Positions 30,655 to 42,188 of a DNA stretch of 64,000 nucleotides are shown one piece after another. The translations under genes were made by a program, and so were the position numbers. Positions within the stretch are counted from its first letter, which is position 1. Every line of letters begins with the position of its first letter. The notes under the pieces were generated by a model, which did no database searches, had not been told where the DNA came from, and saw nothing but the letters and a program-made list of their open reading frames with translations. Source of the stretch: Nitratireductor sp. ZSWI3 (lineage in GTDB: Bacteria > Pseudomonadota > Alphaproteobacteria > Rhizobiales > Rhizobiaceae); assembly GCF_024655565.1 (NCBI RefSeq), contig NZ_JANKOF010000015.1:1-64000 (forward strand), written 5' to 3'.

Positions 30655-30678
30655 TCACTATTCACTATTCACCATTCA
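30651..30678. repeat. Heptamer array flanking the S23 element (nuoC side)
   Basis: Four tandem 7-bp units on the plus strand: CCATTCA, CTATTCA, CTATTCA, CCATTCA, the reverse complement of the TGAATRG units at 30221-30255. The array contains both the start codon of the four-helix-bundle gene (30652-30654) and the stop codon of nuoC (30676-30678). Confidence 0.9.
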
Positions 30679-31281
30679 CTCTTTCGCCTTCTCATCGCCC
30701 GGCAGGACGTAGTCCGTCCCTTCCCAGGGCGAGAGGAAATCGAAATTGCGGAACTCCTGCCTGAGATCGACCGGCTCGTAGACGACGCGCTTTGCGTCGT
30801 CGTCGTAGCGAACCTCGACGAAGCCCGTCAGCGGGAAGTCCTTGCGCAGCGGGTGCCCCTCGAAACCGTAGTCGGTGAGGATGCGGCGCAGGTCCGGATG
30901 GCCGGTGAAGAGCACGCCGTAGAGATCGTAGATCTCGCGCTCGAACCAGTTGGCCGCCGGGAAGACCTCGACGACGGACGGGACCGGAGCGTCCTCATCC
31001 GTCGACACCTTGACGCGGACGCGCTGGTTCTGGCGCGGCGACAGGAGGTGGTAGACCACCTCGAAACGCTTGTCGCGGGCCGGGTAATCGACGCCCGAAA
31101 TGTCGACAAAGGCGTAGAACTGGCACTGTACGTCGCTCTTCAGGAAGGTCAGCACGTCGATAATGTCGCCCGGCTCGACCAGGAAGGTCAGTTCGCCATA
31201 GGCGACGACCGCGTCCTGAATCTGCGCGTCGAGCTTTTCCGTGACGTAGGCCGCCAGGTCCTTCAGCGCTTCGCTCATCAT
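30676..31281 (-). CDS. nuoC: NADH-quinone oxidoreductase subunit C
   Basis: 201 residues. 30-kDa-type peripheral subunit binding NuoD near the quinone site. Family signature: the segment [22 protein letters not shown] (split: [13 protein letters not shown], then [21 protein letters not shown]). A second Met directly after the first makes the start uncertain by one residue. The C-terminus GDEKAKE is followed by a TGA that is part of the heptamer repeat, so the inserted element may have rewritten the last codon(s). Confidence 0.96.
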   Translation of the reverse strand: MMSEALKDLAAYVTEKLDAQIQDAVVAYGELTFLVEPGDIIDVLTFLKSDVQCQFYAFVDISGVDYPARDKRFEVVYHLLSPRQNQRVRVKVSTDEDAPVPSVVEVFPAANWFEREIYDLYGVLFTGHPDLRRILTDYGFEGHPLRKDFPLTGFVEVRYDDDAKRVVYEPVDLRQEFRNFDFLSPWEGTDYVLPGDEKAKE

Positions 31282-31287
31282 CCGCCT

Positions 31288-31863
31288 CTAACGTTCGATC
31301 GTGCCGGTGCGCCGGATCTTCTTCTGCAACAGAAGAATGCCGTAGAGCAGCGCTTCCGCGGTGGGCGGACAGCCGGGCACATAGATGTCGACGGGCACGA
31401 CGCGATCGCATCCGCGCACCACCGAATAGGAATAGTGATAGTAGCCGCCGCCATTGGCGCAGGAGCCCATGGAGATGACGTAGCGCGGCTCCGGCATCTG
31501 GTCGTAGACCTTGCGCAACGCCGGCGCCATCTTGTTGGTGAGCGTGCCGGCGACGATCATCACATCCGACTGGCGCGGCGAGGCGCGCGGCGCGATGCCG
31601 AAGCGCTCGGCGTCGTAGCGCGGCATGGAGACATGCATCATCTCCACCGCGCAGCAGGCGAGACCGAAGGTCATCCACATCAGCGAGCCGGTGCGCGCCC
31701 AGGTGATCAGGGCTTCGGACGAGGTGACGAGGAACCCCTTGTCGGAGAGTTCGGCGTTGACGCCTGCGTAAAACGGATCGTCCGCGCCGACCGGATTTCC
31801 GGTGCGGGGATCGATCAGCCCCTTGGGCGCGGGCGCCACGAGCGTGCCTTGGTTCAATCCCAT
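31288..31863 (-). CDS. nuoB: NADH-quinone oxidoreductase subunit B
   Basis: 191 residues from ATG 31863 (MGLNQGTLV), overlapping the nuoA end by ten bases; ATG 31884 lies further inside nuoA. Carries cluster N2, the last iron-sulfur centre before quinone: adjacent cysteines in [11 protein letters not shown], then [15 protein letters not shown] and [14 protein letters not shown]. All four ligands are present. Confidence 0.97.
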   Translation of the reverse strand: MGLNQGTLVAPAPKGLIDPRTGNPVGADDPFYAGVNAELSDKGFLVTSSEALITWARTGSLMWMTFGLACCAVEMMHVSMPRYDAERFGIAPRASPRQSDVMIVAGTLTNKMAPALRKVYDQMPEPRYVISMGSCANGGGYYHYSYSVVRGCDRVVPVDIYVPGCPPTAEALLYGILLLQKKIRRTGTIER

Positions 31864-32219
31864 TCCAGCGCTCCCTTCTTCCATTCATAGACGAAGCCGA
31901 TGGTCAGCACCGCGAGGAACACCATCATCGACCAGAAGCCCAGCCAGCCGATCTGGCCGAAGGAGACCGCCCAGGGAAAGAGGAACGCCACTTCCAGGTC
32001 GAAGATGATGAACAGGATCGACACCAGATAGAAACGCACGTCGAACTTCATGCGGGCATCGTCGAAGGCGTTGAAGCCGCACTCATAGGCCGACAGCTTC
32101 TCCGGGTCCGGATTGCGGTAGGCCACCAGGAAAGGGGCCGCCACCAGCGCGAGAGCCACGATGAGCGCCACGCCGATGAAGATGACTATGGGTAGGTATG
32201 AACTCAGAAGCTCATTCAT
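31854..32219 (-). CDS. nuoA: NADH-quinone oxidoreductase subunit A
   Basis: 121 residues from ATG 32219 ([11 protein letters not shown]). Three-helix membrane subunit at the arm junction. The conserved loop [21 protein letters not shown] (with the Cys used as marker of active/deactive states in mitochondria) and [20 protein letters not shown]-like helix are visible. First gene of the operon; promoters must lie in the gap to 32585. Confidence 0.97.
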   Translation of the reverse strand: MNELLSSYLPIVIFIGVALIVALALVAAPFLVAYRNPDPEKLSAYECGFNAFDDARMKFDVRFYLVSILFIIFDLEVAFLFPWAVSFGQIGWLGFWSMMVFLAVLTIGFVYEWKKGALEWD

Positions 32220-32584
32220 GGTCCGACTTTCCGTTGCCCGCCGCGGGCGAGGCTGCGTATCGAGGCCCGAGACCGGCTCAGTGCGCCCTTCAGCCGAGGC
32301 AGCAAGGCTAGGCTCATGTTGCAACGCGGCGAGGGTTAGCGCAGGGCGCTTGGCGACGCAAGTCAAACCTTGGCGGGAATGCGGCATTGTGAGGCGCATC
32401 CGCGACGGTTCTGGCCAAACGACGGCTTGTGCACAGCCCTCACCCTTCACCTAATCGACGGGCCGCCCATGTAAAGCCCCCGATTTCATGTCAGGAGACT
32501 CGCGCTCCAGGGCGGCAAATGGGTGGCGGACGGGCTGGCGGGCGTTTACCTCTTTTTGAAAAGAATTGGCAGTGACGGAATCTG
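32220..32584. other. Divergent intergenic region between nuoA and the glycosylase gene
   Basis: 365 bases without a gene. It must hold the promoters for the leftward nuo operon and the rightward glycosylase gene. On the minus strand TTGACT (32361-32366) is the best -35-like hexamer but no good -10 follows at 17 bases, so no promoter is called. No repeat or RNA structure stands out. Confidence 0.4.
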
Positions 32585-33841
32585 ATGATGCAGAAGGAAC
32601 GGCTGACGCCCGGCGAGGTGCGGCGAATCGCCCTTGGGGCACAAGGATTTGCCGACCGCGTTCCGGAAACGGAGGTCACGCGCAAGCACGCACGGCGCGT
32701 GCTGGACCGTGTTGGGCTGCTGCAGATCGATTCCGTCAACGTGGTGGCGCGCGCGCATCTGATGCCGCTGTTCTCGCGGCTCGGCCCCTACCCCACTGAC
32801 CTGCTCGAGCGCGCCCAGTCGCGCAAGCCGCGCATGCTGTTCGAATATTGGGCGCACGAGGCCTCGCTGCTGCCGGTGGAGACGCAGCCGCTGCTGCGCT
32901 GGCGCATGGAGCGGGCCGAGGCCGGCGAAGGCATCTACAAGGGCCTGGCGCATTTCGGCCGCACCAAGCGCACCTTCATCGAATCCATCTATGAGGAGGT
33001 CGCGGCGCGCGGTCCGCTCGCCGCCTCGGCCTTCGACGGCGAGAAGGGCAGCGGCGGCTGGTGGGGCTGGAGCGACACGAAGCGTGCCCTCGAATGGCTG
33101 TTCTGGGCGGGGCGCATCACCACCCATTCGCGGCGGCCGAGCTTCGAGCGGCTCTACGATCTCCCCGAACGCGTGCTTCCGCCTTCGGTCGTCGACACGC
33201 CGACGCCGCCGGTCGAGGACGCGCAGCGCGGCCTGATGGCGATCGCCGCGCGGGCCCTGGGCGTCGCCACGGAAAGCGACCTGCGCGACTATTTTCGCCT
33301 CTCCCCCGCAGACAGCAAGGCGCGCCTTGGCGAGCTCGTCGAAGAGGGCGCCGTGCTGCCGGTCGAGATCAAGGGGTGGCGAAACCAGGCGTATCTGCAT
33401 CGCGACGCGCAGATGCCACGCAGGATCCGCCGCGCCGCCCTGCTCGCCCCGTTCGATCCGGTGGTCTGGGAGCGCTCGCGCGCCGAGCGCATCTTCGGTT
33501 TCCACTACCGCATCGAGATCTATACCCCCGCCCACAAGCGCACCCACGGCTATTACGTGCTGCCCTTCCTGCTCGGTGAGCGGATCGTCGCCCGCGTGGA
33601 CCTCAAGGCCGACCGTGCCGGCCGCCGTCTCAGCGTCCGGGCGGCGCACCAGGAGACCGGCGCGCCGCAGGACACGGCCGAAGCGCTTGCCGGCGAGCTC
33701 CGGCGCATGGCCACATGGCTCGGTCTCGACGATGTCGACGTGACCCACAAGGGCGACCTCGCCGGCAAGCTTGGCGCCGCCCTCACCTCGCACGACACCG
33801 CTCCGGAACGGAAATTCCATAGGACGCGCCGCCGTGCATGA
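32585..33841 (+). CDS. YcaQ/AlkX-type winged-helix DNA glycosylase
   Basis: 418 residues, HTH_42/YcaQ family. E. coli YcaQ (AlkX) unhooks interstrand crosslinks and excises bulky N7-alkylpurines. The catalytic Q-phi-D motif is present as QID (residues 47-49, in LLQIDSVNVV). Tandem winged-helix modules follow, with the blocks MLFEYWAHEASLLP and APFDPVVWERSRAERIFGF typical of the family, and KRTHGYYVLPFL near the C-terminus. Start ATG 32585 or the next codon. Transcribed divergently from nuoA. Confidence 0.87.
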   Translation: MMQKERLTPGEVRRIALGAQGFADRVPETEVTRKHARRVLDRVGLLQIDSVNVVARAHLMPLFSRLGPYPTDLLERAQSRKPRMLFEYWAHEASLLPVETQPLLRWRMERAEAGEGIYKGLAHFGRTKRTFIESIYEEVAARGPLAASAFDGEKGSGGWWGWSDTKRALEWLFWAGRITTHSRRPSFERLYDLPERVLPPSVVDTPTPPVEDAQRGLMAIAARALGVATESDLRDYFRLSPADSKARLGELVEEGAVLPVEIKGWRNQAYLHRDAQMPRRIRRAALLAPFDPVVWERSRAERIFGFHYRIEIYTPAHKRTHGYYVLPFLLGERIVARVDLKADRAGRRLSVRAAHQETGAPQDTAEALAGELRRMATWLGLDDVDVTHKGDLAGKLGAALTSHDTAPERKFHRTRRRA

Positions 33842-34241
33842 AATTTCCAAGAGAGACCAGGGCACTGGGAAGCGTGGAGAAAAACGTTCCCCGATCCTCG
33901 GGACATTTCGGCGCAGGAGAAAGACCGAGCGACGGTCCGCCGGAACGCGCTCGTATCCGGCAGGGGTTCGCGACATTCAATTCCCGGCTGTGGTTCCGCG
34001 AGGCGGAATCGTCTCAACAGCCTTCAGATCAAGGAATCCTCGCCCGACAAGAATCCGGCGGTGGCCTCTTGCATAACTTTAAGTTGTTTCCTAAGATGTT
34101 TAGACAAGACAATTTGAAGTTGTAAGAATAGAAAGTATGTAATCTTAGATTGCAAAAATCTATATTAGAAGCCAATCCCGATATTTATTCTTTGTTTATT
34201 CCTCCTCCCGAATCCTCCCGAAGGGCTTGGGAGTATGTGTT
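33842..34241. other. Intergenic region with AT-rich island upstream of tadE/tadG
   Basis: 400 bases without a credible gene. The first half is ordinary GC-rich sequence. From about 34070 to 34200 it is strongly AT-rich (for example tttaagttgt, tctatattag, atttattctttgttt), with AAGTTGT occurring twice. This probably holds the promoter of the TadE/TadG pair. AT-rich, TpA-containing DNA of this type is bound in alphaproteobacteria by MucR/Ros-type silencers; binding here is inference. Confidence 0.5.
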
Positions 34242-34670
34242 GTGCAAAAGAATCATTCTCTTCGATTCCTGAATCGAACAGACGGCGCAGCGGCGCTTGA
34301 ATTCGCAATCATCGCACCGGTCTTTTTCCTGACGGTGTTTTCCATGATCGCCTACGGCATCTATCTCGGGGCCGCTCACTCCGTGCAGCAATTGAGTGCG
34401 GATGCGGCCCGGGCGGCGGTCGCGGGGCTGTCGCAGTCGGAACGGCAAAGCCTGGCCGAGAATTTTATCGAAAAATCGACCATGCATCATCCGTTCATCG
34501 ATGCGCACAAGCTTAAGATCGCCGCGGTCGACGACGCGACGAACCCGAACCAGTTCACCGTGACGCTGAAATACGACGCGCGGGATCTGCCGATCTGGTC
34601 TTTGTATTCCTATGCGATGCCGGGCAAGGAGATCACCGGCTTTTCGACCATAAGGCTGGGAGGGATGTGA
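34242..34670 (+). CDS. TadE-like pseudopilin protein
   Basis: 142 residues from GTG 34242, eight bases after gggag; TTG 34227 would add five residues. TadE-type proteins are processed pseudopilins of Flp/Tad pilus systems. The diagnostic segment is TDGAAALEFAIIAPVFFLTVF, a hydrophilic start then a transmembrane helix with the Glu five residues after the prepilin cleavage site (residues about 15-40). The rest is a periplasmic beta-rich domain. One base separates it from the next gene. No other tad genes are in the window. Confidence 0.82.
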   Translation: MQKNHSLRFLNRTDGAAALEFAIIAPVFFLTVFSMIAYGIYLGAAHSVQQLSADAARAAVAGLSQSERQSLAENFIEKSTMHHPFIDAHKLKIAAVDDATNPNQFTVTLKYDARDLPIWSLYSYAMPGKEITGFSTIRLGGM

Positions 34671-34671
34671 C

Positions 34672-36414
34672 ATGGCCTCCATCTTCCTCGCTCATCTGCG
34701 GGCCTTGCTGCGCGACCGGCGCGCCAATGTCGCCACGCTGTTCGCGCTGATCCTGCCGGTGATGATCGGTTGCCTCGCACTGGGCGTCGACTACGGAAAC
34801 CTCACGCTGCAGCAGCGCAGGCTGCAGAAGACGGCCGACCTTGCCTCCATCATCGCCGCGGCGGACATCAGGAACGCCGAAAAGGCGGTCGCCAAGTTCT
34901 TCGCCCTGAACAACGAGAAGATCGCCGTCGAGACCTCAGACGGGCTGCTGCTCGACGACCGGTATCTCTCGGCGGAAGACCATCTCGAACAGGCCAGGAA
35001 CGGCATAGCCCGCCTCGTGCGCGGCCGTTACTTCGCCGACCCCTCGATTGCCACCAGCCTGCGTTTCGTCGAGATGGCGACGTCCCCGGACGCCGCCAAG
35101 GTGATGATCCGCAAGCAGGGCGTGCTCTATTTCGGCTCCCTCTTCACCAGCGCGCCGGAAATCGGCGTGGTCGGGACGGCCTCGGCGGAAAAGCTCGCCG
35201 GCTTCTCGATCGGCTCGCGCCTCGCCAGCCTCGACGGAGGCATCCTGAACGGCGTTCTCGGCCAGCTGCTCGGCACCACCATCTCGCTGAAGGCGATGGA
35301 CTACGAGGCGCTGCTTGATGCGGACGTCAACGTGCTGTCGTTCCTCCAGGTGCTGGCGACGCGGCTCAACCTGACCGCCCTGACCTATGACCAGATCCTG
35401 GCAACGGACCTGACCTTGCCGCAGCTGCTTTCCTCGCTCCGCTTGACGAGCGGCGTGCCGCCTGCGGTGCAGGCCGTGCTGCGCACGCTGGAGACCGCCA
35501 CCTCCAAGAACGCCAGCACCTTCAAGCTCGAAAAGCTCCTGAACCTCGACCCGAAGGGACCGCTGACCATCGCCACGGACGCCCCCTGGGAGATGAAGAT
35601 CGGCGTGCTCGAGATGATCACCGCCGCAGCGGCCCTGTCGAACGGCGACACGCAGATCAGCATCGACAGCGGCATCAACCTGCTCGGTCTCGGGGCGATC
35701 AGGATCAACCTGGCGATCGGAGAGCCGCCCGTGGGGACGCCGAGCCATGCCCTGGCACCGATCGGCACTGCGGTCCGCACCGCCCAGACGCGCCTGAAGG
35801 TCGAGATCGAGATCAGCGGGCTGCAGTTGCTCGCCGGCACCAAGATCCGCCTGCCGCTCTATGTGGAGGTGGCGCATGCGGAGGCGCGCATCGCCGATAT
35901 CCAATGCAGCCCCTCCTCCGCCACCGGCGGCAGCGTCGCCATCGATGCCGTGCCCGGGGTCCTGGAAATCGCCATCGGCAACGTGGATCCATCCGTGCTG
36001 TCGAACTTCTCCACCGGGGCCCGGGTGACCCGGGCCGAGCTGGTGAACGCCGCGGGCCTCGTCAAGATCACCGGCATCGCCCATGTGGAAAGCAAGAACC
36101 TCCAGATGAGCCGCCTCAACTTCTCCAGCTCCGACATCCTGCAGGGCCGGGTGAAGACCGTGTCGACCAAGGACATCATCGGCTCGATCACCGCGACGCT
36201 GCTCGGCAAGCTCGATCTCGACGTTCGCGTCCTGACGCTGTCGCTCGGCCTCGAGCCCCTGTTCAAGGCGGCGCTTGCCGCGACCCTGTCGAGCGTCGCC
36301 GCGCCCGTCGACGCGCTGCTCTACAACGTCCTGGCGCTGGCCGGCGTCAAGGTCGGCGAGGTGGATGTGCGGGTGACCGGCGTCAATTGCGAGCGCCCGG
36401 TGCTCGTCCAGTAG
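34672..36414 (+). CDS. TadG-like protein with large extracytoplasmic domain
   Basis: 580 residues. The N-terminal segment RRANVATLFALILPVMIGC with GVDYGNLTLQQRRLQKTAD is the TadG/Flp pilus-assembly N-terminal signature. About 500 residues follow outside the membrane; they are rich in Leu, Ala, Ser and Thr with repeated beta-strand-like segments, and include a few cysteines (QCSPSS, VNCERP). No von Willebrand A metal site, common in other TadG proteins, is seen. Probably surface-exposed and involved in adhesion or pilus biogenesis together with its TadE-like neighbour. Confidence 0.75.
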   Translation: MASIFLAHLRALLRDRRANVATLFALILPVMIGCLALGVDYGNLTLQQRRLQKTADLASIIAAADIRNAEKAVAKFFALNNEKIAVETSDGLLLDDRYLSAEDHLEQARNGIARLVRGRYFADPSIATSLRFVEMATSPDAAKVMIRKQGVLYFGSLFTSAPEIGVVGTASAEKLAGFSIGSRLASLDGGILNGVLGQLLGTTISLKAMDYEALLDADVNVLSFLQVLATRLNLTALTYDQILATDLTLPQLLSSLRLTSGVPPAVQAVLRTLETATSKNASTFKLEKLLNLDPKGPLTIATDAPWEMKIGVLEMITAAAALSNGDTQISIDSGINLLGLGAIRINLAIGEPPVGTPSHALAPIGTAVRTAQTRLKVEIEISGLQLLAGTKIRLPLYVEVAHAEARIADIQCSPSSATGGSVAIDAVPGVLEIAIGNVDPSVLSNFSTGARVTRAELVNAAGLVKITGIAHVESKNLQMSRLNFSSSDILQGRVKTVSTKDIIGSITATLLGKLDLDVRVLTLSLGLEPLFKAALAATLSSVAAPVDALLYNVLALAGVKVGEVDVRVTGVNCERPVLVQ

Positions 36415-36516
36415 GTCGTTCTTGGGGTAGAGTCGGTAAAAGGGGATTAGGAGGCGGAAGTGCCGGTCCGGCCTTCCTGCTTCGCGCGATCGCCACTTCT
36501 CTATCTGATTGAAAAG

Positions 36517-36593
36517 TGGCGCGAGTGACGGGGCTCGAACCCGCGACCTCCGGCGTGACAGGCCGGCACTCTAACCAACTGAGCTACACCCGC
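36517..36593 (-). tRNA. tRNA-Asp (anticodon GTC)
   Basis: 77 bases: acceptor gcgggtg/cactcgc, D-arm gctcagttggttagagt, anticodon stem ccggc/gccgg with loop CTGTCAC giving GTC, T-arm ttcgagc, discriminator G (the aspartate identity base) and encoded CCA. Confidence 0.96.
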
Positions 36594-36777
36594 GCTTGAG
36601 GCGTTGCGCCGAAGCAGCAACGCGTCGATGGGCGGTGAATTAGGCGGTTCTTGAGGGCCTGTCAAGCAGGCTCATCGCGCTTTGTCGTACTTTGTTGCGA
36701 TTGTCCCAAACGGCGCCGCCGAAACCGATTTTTGCTTGCGATCCGAGCCCGAACCTCCTAAACGGACCGCTTGGAAC

Positions 36778-36853
<76 letters not shown>

Positions 36854-36935
36854 TTCGCCTCGCCGCGCAACAGCCGATCCGGCACCTGGCCGCGGCCCCC
36901 TTGCCGCCCGCAGCCGGTTTCGCATGGAGGCGATC

Positions 36936-37375
36936 GTGCCCCAGATTCGCAGCGCACGAGAAGACGATCTTCCCAGCCTCCTCGACATCTGGCGGCGCTC
37001 GGTGCGCGCCACACACGATTTCCTCTCGCAGGAGGATTTTCGCGCCATCGAGGCCGACGTCGCGGAAACCTATCTGCCGAATGCGACGCTCTGGGTGATG
37101 GCGGATGCGGACGATTCGCCGCTGGCCTTCCTGGGCCTCAGCGGCGCGCATGTCGACAGCCTGTTCGTCGACCCTGCGGAACGCGGAAAGGGCCACGGAT
37201 CGCGGCTGATCGGCCACGCCCGGCGCATCGCCGGCCGGCTGACGCTCGACGTCAACGAGCAGAACGAGCAGGCCTCGGCTTCTATCGCAGGATGGGTTTC
37301 CGGGTGACGGGACGCTCCGAGCGCGATGGCGACGGCCGCCCCTACCCGCTCCTGCGCATGGAGCTGTGGCGCTGA
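36936..37375 (+). pseudogene. GNAT family N-acetyltransferase, frameshifted
   Basis: The best start is GTG 36936 after GGAGG. Reading gives a normal GNAT protein (IRSAREDDLPSLLDIWRRSV, DSLFVDPAERGKGHGSRLI with the acetyl-CoA loop) up to VNEQNEQA, then runs off frame and stops at 37307. In the next frame the expected ending continues at once: GFYRRMGFRVTGRSERDG and on to LLRMELWR, stop at 37375. The sequence gcctcggc near 37273 looks like gccctcggc with one C lost. Either a real one-base deletion or a sequencing error in a C run; intact, it would be a YjaB-like acetyltransferase. Confidence 0.8.
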
Positions 37376-37438
37376 CGCTTATCGCCGTCTGATGGCCGAG
37401 GCGCGGCGCCCTCGGCCCGGCCCGCAAGCGGCAGGCAA

Positions 37439-37470
37439 AAGAAAAGCCGGGCTGAGACCCGGCTTTTCTT
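37439..37470. terminator. Bidirectional terminator between the GNAT gene and HU
   Basis: Thirteen-base perfect stem aagaaaagccggg/cccggcttttctt around a 6-base loop; T-rich on the 3' side of either strand, so it can serve both the rightward acetyltransferase gene and the leftward HU gene. Confidence 0.85.
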
Positions 37471-37490
37471 GCAGTCCTTGGCGGATGCGA

Positions 37491-37763
37491 TCAGTTGACC
37501 GCGTCCTTCAGGCCCTTGCCGGCCGAGAATTTCGGCACGTTGCGGGCCGGAATCTGGACGGTGGCACCGGTCTGCGGGTTGCGGCCCGTGGAGGCCTCAC
37601 GACGCGAAACCGAGAAGTTGCCGAAGCCGACGAGGCGCACGTCCCCACCCTTCTTCAGTTCGCCCTCGATGACGGAGAAAACCGCATCGACCGCGGACTG
37701 GGCGTCGCTCTTGGAGAGGTTTGCCTCTTCAGCGACTGCGGATACGAGCTCGTTCTTGTTCAT
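37491..37763 (-). CDS. hup: DNA-binding protein HU
   Basis: 90 residues from ATG 37763 (MNKNELVSAVAEE). Dimeric histone-like protein that bends and compacts DNA. The beta-arm signature GRNPQTGATVQIPA and GFGNFSVSRREA are intact. The frame upstream of 37763 is not part of the protein. A palindromic mosaic repeat lies upstream. Confidence 0.96.
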   Translation of the reverse strand: MNKNELVSAVAEEANLSKSDAQSAVDAVFSVIEGELKKGGDVRLVGFGNFSVSRREASTGRNPQTGATVQIPARNVPKFSAGKGLKDAVN

Positions 37764-37918
37764 GTAATTACCCCTTCCTGATAAGGGCCGAATGATGCGA
37801 CTCACTCGGCTCGGCATACTCTAGGGAGAAGTGTTGTTACGACCAAGCAAGAAAAGCTTGAAAAACCTCTGAAACCCCATGTTTTCCGGGGTTTTCGACA
37901 GAAAAACCGGGCGCTGGA

Positions 37919-38185
37919 GCGCCGTGCGTCCCTTTGGACGCACAAAGAACGCTCTATCTCTTGATTTTCCGCATTTATGCGGACGTCAGGTGTTTCCACC
38001 TGACTGCAAAATGCTATAGCGCCCGGCTTTTCAAGTTTTCCCGTCTGCCGCTGCCTCTGGAGACCGAAACGCCCCCTGCAGCAGGGTCTGACGCATCGGC
38101 CCGGAGATCGAAATCGATTTCCGGGCCGATGCACAGTTTCAAGAACTTGCGGCGTCCTTTGTGCGTCCATTCGGACGTGCGGCGC
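37919..38185. repeat. Palindromic mosaic repeat element between hup and lon
   Basis: The outer arms are inverted copies of one about 29-base module (37919-37947 and 38157-38185), each itself a hairpin (gtgcgtcc/ggacgcac at 37924-37943). Between them lie an 8-bp hairpin gtcaggtg-tttc-cacctgac (37985-38004) and a long palindrome with 13-bp outer arms gcatcggcccgga (38093-38105 and 38120-38132) and 5-bp inner arms. The modular layout resembles the mosaic intergenic elements of rhizobia. There is no protein-coding potential in 37764-38191 beyond shadows. Confidence 0.75.
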
Positions 38186-38191
38186 TGCAGG

Positions 38192-40621
<2,430 letters not shown>

Positions 40622-40759
40622 TTTTCAGCCTTTCATACCGCGACCGCTCAAGAGCCGATCGCGGACCAGAGTCTAAACGGCCAGAGTGTTATCCGCCAGA
40701 AGCATCCGCATTTTTGCGCAATGCAAGGTCGGAGGCCACCCCACCATTTTTCCTCCCTT

Positions 40760-40788
40760 AGTTGGAGGCGCCGGTCGGTGAGATCAAG
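40760..40788 (-). promoter_or_regulatory. Candidate heat-shock (RpoH) promoter for lon
   Basis: On the minus strand CTTGAT (40788-40783), 17 bases, CCAACT (40765-40760), close to the alphaproteobacterial RpoH pattern CTTG-N17-plus with a C-rich -10. It would give a leader of about 130 bases to lon at 40621. Inferred from pattern only. Confidence 0.35.
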
Positions 40789-40913
40789 TGCCGGCATGCG
40801 ATGCCGAAACAATCAGCCGGCAAAATCCACCGGACAGGCGCCTGCCCACATGAAAACGAGCCGGCTCGCCGCACAGAAGCGGCCGCCGGACGGTTCATCC
40901 GGCGGCGAACGCG

Positions 40914-42188
40914 TCAGGCGCTGGCGTTGCCCTTTTCCTTCTCGCGCTCCGCATAGATGTAAAGCGGGCGGGCGTTGCCGGCGACAACCTCGTCGGAGAT
41001 GACGACTTCCTGAACGCCCTCCAGCGCCGGCAGCTCGAACATGGTGTCGAGCAGGATCGCCTCCATGATGGAGCGCAGGCCGCGCGCGCCGGTCTTGCGT
41101 TCGATCGCCTTGCGGGCGATGGCGGCGAGCGCGTTCTCGTGGAAGGTCAGTTCCACGTTCTCCATCTCGAAAAGGCGCTGATACTGCTTCACCAGCGCGT
41201 TCTTCGGCTCGGTCAGGATCTGCACCAGCGCAGCCTCGTCGAGATCCTCGAGCGTCGCCAGGACCGGCAGACGGCCGACGAACTCGGGGATGAGGCCGAA
41301 TTTCAAGAGATCCTCGGGCTCCACCTGACGGAACAATTCGCCCGTGCGGCGGTCCTCCGGCGAGGCGACGTTGGCGCTGAAGCCGATCGAGGTCTTGCGG
41401 CCGCGGTCGGAGATGATCTTGTCGAGCCCGGCGAAGGCGCCGCCGCAGATGAACAGGATGTTGGCCGTGTCGACCTGCAGGAATTCCTGCTGCGGATGCT
41501 TGCGGCCACCCTGCGGCGGCACGGAAGCGACCGTGCCTTCCATGATCTTCAGAAGCGCCTGCTGCACGCCCTCGCCCGACACGTCGCGCGTGATCGACGG
41601 GTTGTCCGACTTGCGCGAGATCTTGTCGATCTCGTCGATGTAGACGATGCCTCTCTGGGCCCGCTCCACATTGTAGTCGGCCGCCTGCAGGAGCTTCAGG
41701 ATGATGTTCTCCACATCCTCGCCGACATAGCCCGCCTCGGTCAGAGTCGTCGCGTCGGCCATGGTGAAGGGCACGTCGATGATGCGCGCCAGGGTCTGGG
41801 CGAGCAGCGTCTTGCCGCAACCGGTCGGGCCGATCAGCAGGATGTTGGATTTGGCGAGCTCGACGTCGGCGCTCTTGGAAGCGTGGGCCAGCCGCTTGTA
41901 ATGGTTGTGCACGGCCACGGAGAGCACGCGCTTGGCATAGGGCTGGCCGATGACGTAGTCGTCCAGCACCGACAGGATTTCCTGCGGCGTCGGCACGCCG
42001 TCGCGCGACTTCACCATCGAGGATTTGTTCTCCTCGCGGATGATGTCCATGCACAGCTCGACGCACTCGTCGCAAATGAACACCGTCGGCCCGGCAATCA
42101 GTTTGCGGACCTCGTGCTGGCTCTTGCCACAGAAGGAACAGTACAGCGTGTTCTTGGAATCTCCGCCGCCGCTGCTGACCTTGCTCAT
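40914..42188 (-). CDS. clpX: ATP-dependent Clp protease ATP-binding subunit ClpX
   Basis: 424 residues. Unfoldase that feeds ClpP; essential for cell-cycle proteolysis in Caulobacter relatives. N-terminal zinc-binding domain CSFCGKSQ with [13 protein letters not shown] module with Walker [12 protein letters not shown] and Walker [11 protein letters not shown], the pore and IGF-type ClpP-docking loop ([12 protein letters not shown] is near it) and sensor regions. Transcribed after clpP; 309 bases separate them. Confidence 0.97.
   Translation of the reverse strand: MSKVSSGGGDSKNTLYCSFCGKSQHEVRKLIAGPTVFICDECVELCMDIIREENKSSMVKSRDGVPTPQEILSVLDDYVIGQPYAKRVLSVAVHNHYKRLAHASKSADVELAKSNILLIGPTGCGKTLLAQTLARIIDVPFTMADATTLTEAGYVGEDVENIILKLLQAADYNVERAQRGIVYIDEIDKISRKSDNPSITRDVSGEGVQQALLKIMEGTVASVPPQGGRKHPQQEFLQVDTANILFICGGAFAGLDKIISDRGRKTSIGFSANVASPEDRRTGELFRQVEPEDLLKFGLIPEFVGRLPVLATLEDLDEAALVQILTEPKNALVKQYQRLFEMENVELTFHENALAAIARKAIERKTGARGLRSIMEAILLDTMFELPALEGVQEVVISDEVVAGNARPLYIYAEREKEKGNASA

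Noticed and set aside
30221-30678. CRISPR-like array
   Set aside because: Units are 7 bp, directly tandem without spacers, and there are no cas genes.
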